A stretch of DNA of 23,557 bases from an uncultured Clostridia bacterium (GTDB lineage Bacteria; Bacillota; Clostridia; Oscillospirales; Ruminococcaceae), in contig CALBGD010000243.1 of assembly GCA_937893735.1 (NCBI GenBank), forward strand, positions 1 through 23,557, in the 5' to 3' direction. Shown here piece after piece: positions 1-6,271 of the stretch (position 1 is the first letter of the stretch; each line of letters opens with the position of its first letter). The translations under genes and the position numbers were made by a program. The notes under the pieces are model-generated. The model was not told the origin of the DNA. It searched no databases and worked only from the letters and a program-made list of their open reading frames with translations.

Positions 1-1
1 G

Positions 2-478
2 CATATGAAGACCTCCGGCAAGAGCCTGGAATACTTCGACCCCGAGACCAACGAGAAATACATTCCATATGTTATCGAGCCGTCTCTCGGCGTTGAGCGT
101 CTGTTCCTCGCTGTTGTATGCGACGCTTACGATGAGGAGCAGCTTGAGGACGGCACAAGCCGTACCGTTATGCACCTGCACCCGGCTCTGGCTCCTGTCA
201 AGGCTGCGGTTCTCCCGCTGTCCAAGAAGCTCAGCGAGAAGGCGGGCGAGCTCCACGACGAGCTGGCTAAGTACTTTAACGTTGATTTCGATGACGCAGG
301 CGCTATCGGCAAGCGTTACCGCAGACAGGACGAGATCGGTACTCCGTTCTGCATAACCTACGATTTCGACACAGAGACCGACGGCTGCGTAACAGTACGC
401 GAGCGTGACTCCATGCAGCAGGTCCGTATCCCGCTGACAGAGGTCAAGTCCTATATTGAAGAGAGAATTTTCTTCTGA
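2..478 (+). CDS. glyQS: Glycyl-tRNA synthetase, single-chain type, C-terminal part (5' end outside window)
   Basis: This enzyme charges tRNA-Gly with glycine in the cytosol. Only the last ~159 codons are present; the reading frame is already open at base 2, so the ATG at position 5 is internal. The visible part holds class II motif 3 ([13 protein letters not shown]) near its start and then the anticodon-binding domain. That domain includes a segment typical of eukaryote/Gram-positive-type GlyRS ([20 protein letters not shown]), and the protein ends with an EERIFF tail. This is the dimeric alpha2 form, not the alpha2beta2 GlyQ+GlyS form. The gene ends at a strong terminator 16 bases after the stop codon, so it is the last gene of its transcript. 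Identity is very secure; the upstream context cannot be seen. Confidence 0.95.
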   Translation, partial: HMKTSGKSLEYFDPETNEKYIPYVIEPSLGVERLFLAVVCDAYDEEQLEDGTSRTVMHLHPALAPVKAAVLPLSKKLSEKAGELHDELAKYFNVDFDDAGAIGKRYRRQDEIGTPFCITYDFDTETDGCVTVRERDSMQQVRIPLTEVKSYIEERIFF

Positions 479-493
479 CGATATCGTGATATC

Positions 494-529
494 AAAAATC
501 CCTTCCGGTGCTCCGGGAGGGATTTTTTT
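494..529 (+). terminator. Rho-independent terminator of glyQS
   Basis: A 15-bp stem (494-508 with 513-527, one G-U pair) closes a TGCT tetraloop and runs into a T-tract at 523-529. The A-run on the left arm means it could also act on the opposite strand. Confidence 0.93.
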
Positions 530-540
530 CGGTGATAAAA

Positions 541-568
541 CTCCCCCGCTCCTTTTAAGAAGCGGGGG
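541..568 (-). terminator. Rho-independent terminator of the two-TM protein gene
   Basis: An 8-bp stem CCCCCGCT/AGCGGGGG (543-550 with 561-568) lies just after the stop codon of the minus-strand gene at 583-1188. On the minus strand it is followed by AGTTTT. Together with the 494-529 hairpin it insulates two convergent genes. Confidence 0.85.
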
Positions 569-582
569 TTACGCATTTCAAA

Positions 583-1188
583 TTATCTTCCCATCATCTT
601 TCTGCGGACAAACAGCAGAATGAATACAAGTCCGATGACTGTGGCAGCTATGCCGGCTATAAGAAGTATGGGGTGGGATTTTGTATCCACGCACTTTATG
701 TAGAGCATCGGGCAGTACTCGTCAATGTAATCGTCTGTATAACCGTATGATGTCAGGCACTGGCGGAAGAACTTTTCGTCTTCACTGTCCATTTTTGTGA
801 CCTTTCCCTTGAAAGCAACGGGCTGGATAAGGCTGAATTCAGCCTCTGTGGAAGCAGCGTCCACCATATCAGCCTGATTGTCAAGCAGGGATATCAGGTT
901 CTTTTGAGGAGTGTAAAGGCCCATGAATCCGTATTCGTCAGCGTCGATGAGGTAAAAAAATCCGACGGACTTTTTGTCGTCCTGGTCGTATATTCTCTCA
1001 TAGGAGCCGTAATTGTAAGGCAGCTCACCCTCTACCATCATGCCTTCCTTGTAGTCTGTCATGGTGAGAGTGCTGTAATCTTCGCCCTTTTTGGAGTAGT
1101 CCATCATCTCGGCTCCTATCATCACGATAAATACTATTCCGAGAATCAGAAACGTAAGTCCAGTTGTCAGTAATCTGATAGATCTCAT
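583..1188 (-). CDS. Hypothetical membrane protein with two terminal TM segments
   Basis: The 201-aa protein has a hydrophobic helix at residues ~7-27 and another at ~173-194, followed by a basic tail (RRKMMGR). The ~145 residues between them are rich in Asp, Glu and Tyr. This suggests a bitopic hairpin protein whose middle domain is probably extracytoplasmic, with both ends on the cytosolic side. I do not recognise a named family with confidence; proteins of this layout are usually annotated as DUF or hypothetical in Ruminococcaceae. The start at 1188 is preceded by AAGGAAG at a suitable distance. It is a single gene with its own promoter and terminator. No function can be read from it. Confidence 0.8.
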   Translation of the reverse strand: MRSIRLLTTGLTFLILGIVFIVMIGAEMMDYSKKGEDYSTLTMTDYKEGMMVEGELPYNYGSYERIYDQDDKKSVGFFYLIDADEYGFMGLYTPQKNLISLLDNQADMVDAASTEAEFSLIQPVAFKGKVTKMDSEDEKFFRQCLTSYGYTDDYIDEYCPMLYIKCVDTKSHPILLIAGIAATVIGLVFILLFVRRKMMGR

Positions 1189-1243
1189 TAAATTGTCTTC
1201 CTTTTTTCTATTTATTTCGTCAGTCGGTTCGCCGACAAAGTTA

Positions 1244-1270
1244 ATTATATCAAAAAAAATAACGTGTCAA
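1244..1270 (-). promoter_or_regulatory. Sigma-A promoter of the two-TM protein gene
   Basis: On the minus strand TTGACA (1270-1265) and TATAAT (1249-1244) are 15 bp apart, shorter than optimal. The transcribed leader carries a small hairpin, GTCGG-CGAA-CCGAC (1223-1236). Confidence 0.6.
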
Positions 1271-1387
1271 TATAAATATATTCCCCGAAAATCGACAGGA
1301 TTCGGGCTGAATCATTGGATTTTGATATAACATTTAGTAATTTAGGAAACCATTCTGACCTTTAGCATTATCTTAACAATATATTCA

Positions 1388-1425
1388 TTGACATTTAACA
1401 AATAGTGTGTTATACTTTTAGTATA
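1388..1425 (+). promoter_or_regulatory. Sigma-A promoter with overlapping palindrome
   Basis: TTGACA (1388-1393), a 17-bp spacer and TATACT (1411-1416) form a near-consensus promoter for the small gene at 1471. The -10 box is also the left arm of the palindrome TATACT-TTT-AGTATA (1411-1425), which covers the likely transcription start and could be an operator. Confidence 0.85.
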
Positions 1426-1470
1426 CAAGGCAATGTAAATAATACCAAAAAATACAAAAGGAGAAGGTTT

Positions 1471-1674
1471 ATGTGGAAAATCACGGAGAAAAAACTGGTC
1501 AGTGAGGACGGCGAGGACTACACGGGCTATGGCGTTGCCTGCGGAGAATGTTCAGTGGAGGATATCACCTCCGAGCAGACCGTTATCACAAGACTTGCTG
1601 ACGAACTGAACAGATATGAGGCTTCCCCGATACATATCTGGGATATCGTCGAAAATTTCCTTGCAGAATTGTAA
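1471..1674 (+). CDS. Small DUF6514-like protein
   Basis: The protein has 67 residues when started at ATG 1471, which has a strong AAAGGAGAAGG site just upstream. A longer in-frame ORF from 1405 would begin inside the -10 region of the promoter and is therefore unlikely. The protein is acidic. Its C-terminal part (ITRLADELNRYEASPIHIWD) resembles the conserved 'LxxxLNxxxxSPIHxxDVVEDFL' ending of the clostridial DUF6514 family; I make that assignment from memory. No enzymatic motif is visible. It is monocistronic, between its own promoter and a shared bidirectional terminator. Function unknown. Confidence 0.8.
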   Translation: MWKITEKKLVSEDGEDYTGYGVACGECSVEDITSEQTVITRLADELNRYEASPIHIWDIVENFLAEL

Positions 1675-1703
1675 TTGCTTTGTTCCTGAGCCCGTCAAAG
1701 GGC

Positions 1704-1745
1704 AGAAAGAATCCGCCCGGTTTCCCCGCCGGGCGGATTCTTTCT
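1704..1745. terminator. Bidirectional terminator between the convergent small gene and fucI
   Basis: A perfect 17-bp stem (1704-1720 with 1729-1745) has an 8-base loop, a GC-rich core and an AGAAAGA/TCTTTCT base. This gives a pyrimidine-rich tail in both directions. It lies 29 bases after the small gene and 18 bases after fucI. Confidence 0.92.
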
Positions 1746-1763
1746 GTGGTATAATTTTTGGAT

Positions 1764-3548
1764 TTATTTATAGAGGCTTCCGTAAGCCGCGCAGGCTCTG
1801 TAATCTGCGCCCTCAAGGTCGGTGGTTCCGAATGCGCTCCATGCGTGCGGACGGAACAGACGTTCATCGGACAGGTTGTGCAGGGAAACGGGTATTCTTA
1901 GCATACTTGCGAGAGTAACGAGATCCTCGCCGATGTGTCCGTATACGAAGCAGCCGTGATTTGCACCCCAGTTTGCCATAACATTGTACACATCGGAAAC
2001 GGCTACCTTATCGGAAACCGTGATGGGAGCGAACCATGTAGACGGCCATGTCGGGTCGGTTCTGCCGAGGAGAGTCCTGTTCACATCTTCGGGGAGCTCA
2101 ACGGTGTAGCCCTCGATTATCTGGATAGTGGGTCCGAGGTGCTTCACATAGTTCACGCGGGCGAACGTGCAGGGCATAACCCCCTGAGTGGAGTAGCTGG
2201 AGGAGAATCCGCCGCCGCGGAAATATCCGAGATTTGCACAGGGCCATGTCGTTGCTTTCAGGCAGGCGTTGATGTCCTTTTCGGTCATATCCCACCAAGG
2301 CTTCATTACGCTTTCGCCGTTTTCGTCCTTTACTGCGCCTGTGCCGTCAAGAGCGGCAGCGCCGGAGTTTATCAAGTGGATAAATCCATTGGACGCTTTT
2401 CCGTCAGGGGTCCAGCCGGTAACTCTCTTCACGGAATCCGGCGACCAGTAGGTGCGCACGTCCGCAAACACTGCGGCTCTGCCAGTAAGCAGGTGCAGGA
2501 ACATCAGGGCAGTTCCGTTGAGGGTGTCGTTTTCTGTCGCGAAAGGAATAGGCTCGCGGGCGCCGTTCCAGTCGAATGTGGTGTTGAGTATAGCCTCGGT
2601 GAAGTCGGCGTTGGGCATGAAATCCGTCCACATTCTCTGACCCTGAAAACCGCCGAGGACTGCGTTCCTGCCCTTGGATTCTTCTAGCCAGCCCATCTCT
2701 GCGAGCTTCGGATTGCCCTTAAGTATATCGCGGATAATGCAGGTCATCTTTGCGATGAACTGCCAGTTCTCCTCCTTTTCCTTTGCAGAGAGAACAGGGC
2801 GCATATATGTCATGCCGGGAGTAGGGTTGATGTCAACGCCCTCGGGGCACTTTTCCTTTATCCATGCCAGAGCCTTCTTGTATTCTGCCTCGTCATAGAT
2901 ACCGAGCTTTTCGCGGCGGATTATCTCGGTCATGTCTACCCATTCGGGGTGGATACCGAGGTACTCGCGGAAGAATTCTTCGTTGCAGTAGGCTCCGGCG
3001 ATACCCATTGCCTGAGAGCCGATGTTGACGTAGCTCTTGTTCCTCATATCTCCGACCGCCGCGGCGCAGCGTGCGAAGCGGAGTATCTTATCCTCAACGT
3101 CCGCGGGTATAACGGTGTCGTCTGCGTCCTTTACGTCATGGCCGTAGATGGAGAAGCAGGGCATGCCTATCTGCGCATAGGCGGAGTTTGCAGCCGCAAG
3201 GAATACGGCGCCGGGGCGCTCAGTTCCGTTGAAGCCCCATACAGCCTTGATGGTGTTCGGGTTCTCGTCTATCACCTGAGTTACATAGCACCAGCAGGGG
3301 GTAACGGTCAGCGTGGCAACGATGTTTTCCTTGGAGAACTTGTCGGCGCAGGCAGCGCTTTCTGCGATGCCGCCGATGGTGGTGTCGGCTATCACGCATT
3401 CCAGCGGCTCGCCGCTTGCGTGGCGTACTTTTGATGTGATGAGCTCTGCGGCAGCCTTTGCCATGTTCATGGTCTGCACTTCAAGGCTCTCGCGGATACC
3501 GAACTGCCTGCCGTCAATGACAGGTCTTATTCCGATTTTAGACAGCAT
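1764..3548 (-). CDS. fucI: L-fucose isomerase
   Basis: This cytosolic, Mn2+-dependent enzyme interconverts L-fucose and L-fuculose, the first step of classical fucose catabolism; related enzymes also accept D-arabinose. The 594-aa protein matches the E. coli enzyme (591 aa) along its whole length, including IGIRPVIDGR at residues 5-14, TVTPCWCY near 81-88 and WGFNGTERPGA near 104-114. The metal-binding and catalytic residues are present as Glu339, Asp363 and His531, corresponding to E. coli 337, 361 and 528. The start at 3548 is chosen for its GAAAGGAAAT site; an upstream in-frame Met would add 11 unrelated residues. No fuculokinase, aldolase, mutarotase or permease lies beside it. The gene has its own promoter, a ~145-nt leader and a terminator. 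Confidence 0.97.
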   Translation of the reverse strand: MLSKIGIRPVIDGRQFGIRESLEVQTMNMAKAAAELITSKVRHASGEPLECVIADTTIGGIAESAACADKFSKENIVATLTVTPCWCYVTQVIDENPNTIKAVWGFNGTERPGAVFLAAANSAYAQIGMPCFSIYGHDVKDADDTVIPADVEDKILRFARCAAAVGDMRNKSYVNIGSQAMGIAGAYCNEEFFREYLGIHPEWVDMTEIIRREKLGIYDEAEYKKALAWIKEKCPEGVDINPTPGMTYMRPVLSAKEKEENWQFIAKMTCIIRDILKGNPKLAEMGWLEESKGRNAVLGGFQGQRMWTDFMPNADFTEAILNTTFDWNGAREPIPFATENDTLNGTALMFLHLLTGRAAVFADVRTYWSPDSVKRVTGWTPDGKASNGFIHLINSGAAALDGTGAVKDENGESVMKPWWDMTEKDINACLKATTWPCANLGYFRGGGFSSSYSTQGVMPCTFARVNYVKHLGPTIQIIEGYTVELPEDVNRTLLGRTDPTWPSTWFAPITVSDKVAVSDVYNVMANWGANHGCFVYGHIGEDLVTLASMLRIPVSLHNLSDERLFRPHAWSAFGTTDLEGADYRACAAYGSLYK

Positions 3549-3696
3549 AGATCTATTTCCTTTCAGATATCTGAGGGGCACGCTGAATATAAAAAACTAC
3601 ACGTTCAGACGTGAAAATCGCGCGTCTGATTTGGCTGAGCAGGTATAATTCAGTGCGTCCCTTAGTATTCCGCCGGAGCGAAATGGCGGTTGTTTC
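3549..3696 (-). promoter_or_regulatory. fucI 5' leader with two hairpins
   Basis: About 147 nt separate the inferred transcription start (~3696) from the fucI ATG. It holds stems CCGCC/GGCGG (3670-3674 with 3685-3689) and TCAGACG/CGTCTGA (3605-3611 with 3623-3629), and no ORF worth naming. No known riboswitch class is recognised; leader regulation is possible but unproven. Confidence 0.4.
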
Positions 3697-3702
3697 TCTA
3701 CA

Positions 3703-3731
3703 ATTATAACAAAAATTTTTAAGAAAATCAA
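3703..3731 (-). promoter_or_regulatory. Sigma-A promoter of fucI
   Basis: On the minus strand TTGATT (3731-3726), a 17-bp spacer and TATAAT (3708-3703) lie in an AT-rich stretch upstream of fucI. Confidence 0.85.
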
Positions 3732-3763
3732 TAGTTTTTTAAATATCTGATAAACAAACAATA

Positions 3764-3792
3764 AGAATGCCGCCCCAAAAGGACGGCATTCT
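3764..3792 (-). terminator. Terminator of the HPr-like gene pair
   Basis: AGAATGCCG (3764-3772) pairs with CGGCATTCT (3784-3792), 17 bases after the stop of the 76-aa HPr-like gene. The minus-strand tail (TATTGTTTGT) is T-rich but interrupted, so termination may be partial. Confidence 0.7.
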
Positions 3793-3809
3793 GTGATTTT
3801 AGTTTTAGA

Positions 3810-4040
3810 TCACTTTACGATATACTTGCTGATAGCGTCAAGGAAATCTGCGCAGTCATCGCTGTGGATATTCAGTGTGAGCTCCTTGGAGAGATCGAGG
3901 CTGAAGATACCCATGATGGACTTGGCGTCGATAGCATATCTGCCGGAAACGATATCTACATCGTAATCGCAGCGTGATACGATAGTAACGAAATCCTTAA
4001 CGTCGTTGATGGTGTTGATATTGATCTTAACTGTCTTCAT
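3810..4040 (-). CDS. HPr-like protein without the active-site histidine (copy A)
   Basis: This 76-aa protein has the size and C-terminal half of the PTS phosphocarrier HPr. Its DAKSIMGIFSLDL motif (residues 38-50) corresponds to the HPr region around Ser46, the target of HPr kinase; the serine is Ser41 here. The N-terminal helix has no histidine where HPr has the phosphorylatable His15 (NTINDVKDFVTIV instead of a GLHARP-type motif). It therefore should not carry phosphate for sugar uptake. By analogy with Bacillus Crh, a regulatory role in carbon catabolite control is plausible; this is inference. An AAAGGAAG site precedes the start. It is the second gene of a pair, 42 bases behind copy B. 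Confidence 0.85.
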   Translation of the reverse strand: MKTVKININTINDVKDFVTIVSRCDYDVDIVSGRYAIDAKSIMGIFSLDLSKELTLNIHSDDCADFLDAISKYIVK

Positions 4041-4082
4041 AAAAATACTTCCTTTCGTAAATAAATCTGGTCAATGCGCTGT

Positions 4083-4316
4083 TCAGGCCCTGAACTTTGT
4101 AACTGCGTCAAGCAGCTCGTTAGCCTTTGCGCTGTCGTCGTGTACAACAAAATCAAGCGGCTTTGCAAGGTCAAGACTAAAAATGCCCATGATGGATTTT
4201 GCGTCTACCGCATATCTGCCGGACACGAGGTCGCTTTCGAACGAATAGCTGTTGGTGAGCGCTACGAACTCCTTAACGTCTGCGATGGAGCCGAGCTTGA
4301 TTCTCATTTTTCTCAT
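4083..4316 (-). CDS. HPr-like protein without the active-site histidine (copy B)
   Basis: This 77-aa paralogue of the downstream gene shares the block LVSGRYAVDAKSIMGIFSLD (residues 30-49), with the same serine at position 41. It likewise lacks a histidine at the HPr His15 position (GSIADVKEFVALT). N- and C-termini differ between the copies, so the duplication is not recent. The start at 4316 is preceded by AAAGG about 12 bases away; the in-frame ATG at 4307 is the alternative start. It is the first gene of the pair and has its own promoter. A PTS phosphocarrier role is unlikely; binding to HPr kinase or to a CcpA-type regulator is possible. Confidence 0.85.
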   Translation of the reverse strand: MRKMRIKLGSIADVKEFVALTNSYSFESDLVSGRYAVDAKSIMGIFSLDLAKPLDFVVHDDSAKANELLDAVTKFRA

Positions 4317-4347
4317 TGAATACCGCCGCCTTTCTGGTGTTGAACTC

Positions 4348-4385
4348 TGAGGATATTCTTTCCTCTGTAAATAAGTATATCCTCA
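4348..4385. repeat. Inverted repeat overlapping the HPr-like promoter
   Basis: Perfect 9-bp arms TGAGGATAT (4348-4356) and ATATCCTCA (4377-4385) flank 20 bases. The right arm overlaps the -10 box at 4374-4379 and the left arm lies about +11 to +19 in the transcript, so a protein-binding operator is more likely than an RNA hairpin. Confidence 0.5.
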
Positions 4386-4402
4386 AACTGAAAATTAGTC
4401 AA
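4374..4402 (-). promoter_or_regulatory. Sigma-A promoter of the HPr-like gene pair
   Basis: On the minus strand TTGACT (4402-4397), a 17-bp spacer and TATACT (4379-4374) face left. It is back-to-back with the mtaB promoter; the two -35 boxes are 7 bp apart. Confidence 0.88.
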
Positions 4403-4409
4403 TAGCTTA

Positions 4410-4438
4410 TTGCAAATTTCGGAATAATAAAGTATAAT
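4410..4438 (+). promoter_or_regulatory. Sigma-A promoter of mtaB
   Basis: TTGCAA (4410-4415), a 17-bp spacer and TATAAT (4433-4438) give a start near 4445. That excludes the upstream in-frame ATG at 4440 and supports translation from 4524. Confidence 0.85.
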
Positions 4439-4523
4439 AATGTTATATCAAGTTTTGGTTTTGGCTAAAATTACGAAACCGCACCGGAAACGTTTCCTGT
4501 TTCCCGAAAAGAGGTACTCCATA

Positions 4524-5807
4524 ATGAAATTCAGCATTACAACACTCGGCTGTAAGGTCAATTCCTGCGAGAGCGCCGCGATTTCCGCAGCATTCCTTGC
4601 CGCCGGGTATACTCCGGCGGAAGAAGGCGGACCTGCGGACGTGTATGTCATAAATTCCTGCGCTGTTACAGGCATGGGGGTGAAGAAGGCGCGTCAGGCG
4701 GTGTCCCACTGCAAATCGCAGAATCCGGAGGCAATAACGGTGCTCTGCGGCTGCTATCCGCAGGCATATCCGGAGGAAGCGGAAAGGGACTGCTCCGCCG
4801 ACATTATCACCGGAAACGCGAATAAATCCGAGATCCCTATGATGGTGTCGAAATTCCTTGCGGAGCACAGGAGATTCTCCTGCGTTGACCAGCTCAGCCG
4901 GGAATTTGACGAAAGCTCCGCTGCGCCCGATCTTGACCGCACCCGTGCTTTCATCAAGATAGAGGACGGCTGCGACAGATTCTGCACTTACTGCATAATC
5001 CCCACGGCGCGCGGACGGGTGCGCTCGCTCCCGCCGGAGGAGATAACCGCGCAGGCGAATCAGGCGGCGTCTGCGGGCAACCGCGAGATAGTGCTCACCG
5101 GAATAAACATCGGCTGCTACGGGGAAGATATAGGGTATACTCCGGCGGACGCAGTAATGGCAGCACAGGTGGAGGGAATAGAGCGCGTGCGGCTCGGCTC
5201 CCTTGAAGCGGACACGCTGACGGACGAGGAGATATCCCGGCTTAAAGCCTGCGAAAAGCTGTGCCCGCACTTCCATCTTTCTCTTCAGTCGGGGAGTGAC
5301 GCAGTGCTCAAGAGAATGAAGCGGCGCTACGCCTGCGGGGAGTATTCCGCACTGGTGGAGAAGCTGCGCGCGGCATTCCCGGGGTGCTCGATAACCACGG
5401 ATATCATGGTGGGATTCCCCGGGGAGACCGACGAGGAATTTGCGGAGAGCATGGCGTTTGTGGAAAAGCTCGGATTCGCGAAGATACACGTTTTCCCGTA
5501 TTCCATAAGACCCGGCACGGTCGCGGGAATGCGCCCGAATCAGGTGCTTCCGCACGTAAAATCCGCCCGCGCAAGGGAAATGAACGCCCTTGCCGCCCGC
5601 ATTGAGCAGGAGTACCTTGAAAGGCAGACGGGCTCCATACAGACCGTGCTGATAGAAAAGCAGACCAGCCCTGAGTTCTGCCACGGATTTACCGGAAGTT
5701 ATATACCTGTGCGCATTTACGGCGAGGATATTCCGCGCCACACGCTTGCGCAGGTGAAGATAACCGGCGCGGGGCAGGGCTTCTGCACCGGAACAACAAA
5801 ATTCTGA
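4524..5807 (+). CDS. mtaB: tRNA t6A37 methylthiotransferase MtaB
   Basis: This radical-SAM methylthiotransferase converts t6A to ms2t6A at position 37 of tRNAs that read ANN codons. The 427-aa protein has the UPF0004 N-terminal domain with Cys10 (TLGCKVN), Cys46 (INSCAVT) and Cys77 (CGCYPQ), which bind the auxiliary Fe-S cluster. The radical-SAM motif CDRFCTYC follows, with cluster ligands Cys150, Cys154 and Cys157. A C-terminal stretch takes the place of the TRAM domain. The GCKVN and INSCAVT wording points to MtaB rather than MiaB. The start at 4524 has AGAGG upstream and lies inside the predicted transcript; the longer ORF from 4440 does not. The next gene begins 16 bases after its stop codon. 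Confidence 0.95.
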   Translation: MKFSITTLGCKVNSCESAAISAAFLAAGYTPAEEGGPADVYVINSCAVTGMGVKKARQAVSHCKSQNPEAITVLCGCYPQAYPEEAERDCSADIITGNANKSEIPMMVSKFLAEHRRFSCVDQLSREFDESSAAPDLDRTRAFIKIEDGCDRFCTYCIIPTARGRVRSLPPEEITAQANQAASAGNREIVLTGINIGCYGEDIGYTPADAVMAAQVEGIERVRLGSLEADTLTDEEISRLKACEKLCPHFHLSLQSGSDAVLKRMKRRYACGEYSALVEKLRAAFPGCSITTDIMVGFPGETDEEFAESMAFVEKLGFAKIHVFPYSIRPGTVAGMRPNQVLPHVKSARAREMNALAARIEQEYLERQTGSIQTVLIEKQTSPEFCHGFTGSYIPVRIYGEDIPRHTLAQVKITGAGQGFCTGTTKF

Positions 5808-5823
5808 TCTGAGGAGAAAAGTT

Positions 5824-6120
5824 ATGACCAGCAGTATAAAGCAGCTCCTTGCGCTGGGGCCTTTCCCGGCGGACGCGGAGCTTTCCGACGAGCTTTTCGA
5901 GAAATACGACAAGCTCCTGAACTTCAACCAGCCGCTTTCAGAGGACGACGCGGCGCAGCTCACCAGGCTGTTTTCCCCGGACTGCGACGGGCTCAACTGG
6001 GCGCTGCTGAAGGCGATTGAAGCCGCCTGCGATACAAAGGATTCCCTGCTTGCGATGGCGGAGAAGTGCTCCAGCACGGAATACGCGGAGCTAATGCGTG
6101 CGCACGCGGAGAACAAATAA
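5824..6120 (+). CDS. Small acidic protein of unknown function downstream of mtaB
   Basis: This 98-aa soluble protein is acidic and probably mostly helical, with no signal peptide or TM segment. It contains two Cys residues (DCDG near residue 54 and AACDTKD near 69) and no motif I recognise. A GAGGAG site lies 8 bases before the start. It follows mtaB by 16 bases without a terminator, so it is very likely co-transcribed. Coding use and spacing support a real gene; function unknown. Confidence 0.8.
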   Translation: MTSSIKQLLALGPFPADAELSDELFEKYDKLLNFNQPLSEDDAAQLTRLFSPDCDGLNWALLKAIEAACDTKDSLLAMAEKCSSTEYAELMRAHAENK

Positions 6121-6166
6121 CCAAATATATATTATCGCGGCGGGCATATTTCAGCACCGTAACATC

Positions 6167-6195
6167 TTGATTTATTGCTTGTTTAGTAGTATAAT
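6167..6195 (+). promoter_or_regulatory. Sigma-A promoter of purL
   Basis: TTGATT (6167-6172), a 17-bp spacer and TATAAT (6190-6195) precede a ~70-nt leader. The leader contains a short CAGC-GAAA-GCTG hairpin (6210-6221). No purine riboswitch core is visible in it. Confidence 0.87.
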
Positions 6196-6271
6196 GTTAT
6201 TGATTATTGCAGCGAAAGCTGTCGAGGGCGCACGCTCTGCGGCGCACCTATGAAAAGTTGGAGGAAAAACA

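Noticed and set aside
4443..6116. 557-codon minus-strand ORF opposite mtaB and the small gene
   Set aside because: It is a mirror of real genes with clear motifs on the plus strand, and its translation has no recognisable domain.
6196..6271. Purine or ZTP riboswitch in the purL leader
   Set aside because: Only a small CAGC-GAAA-GCTG hairpin is present; the leader is ~70 nt and lacks the conserved cores of these riboswitches.
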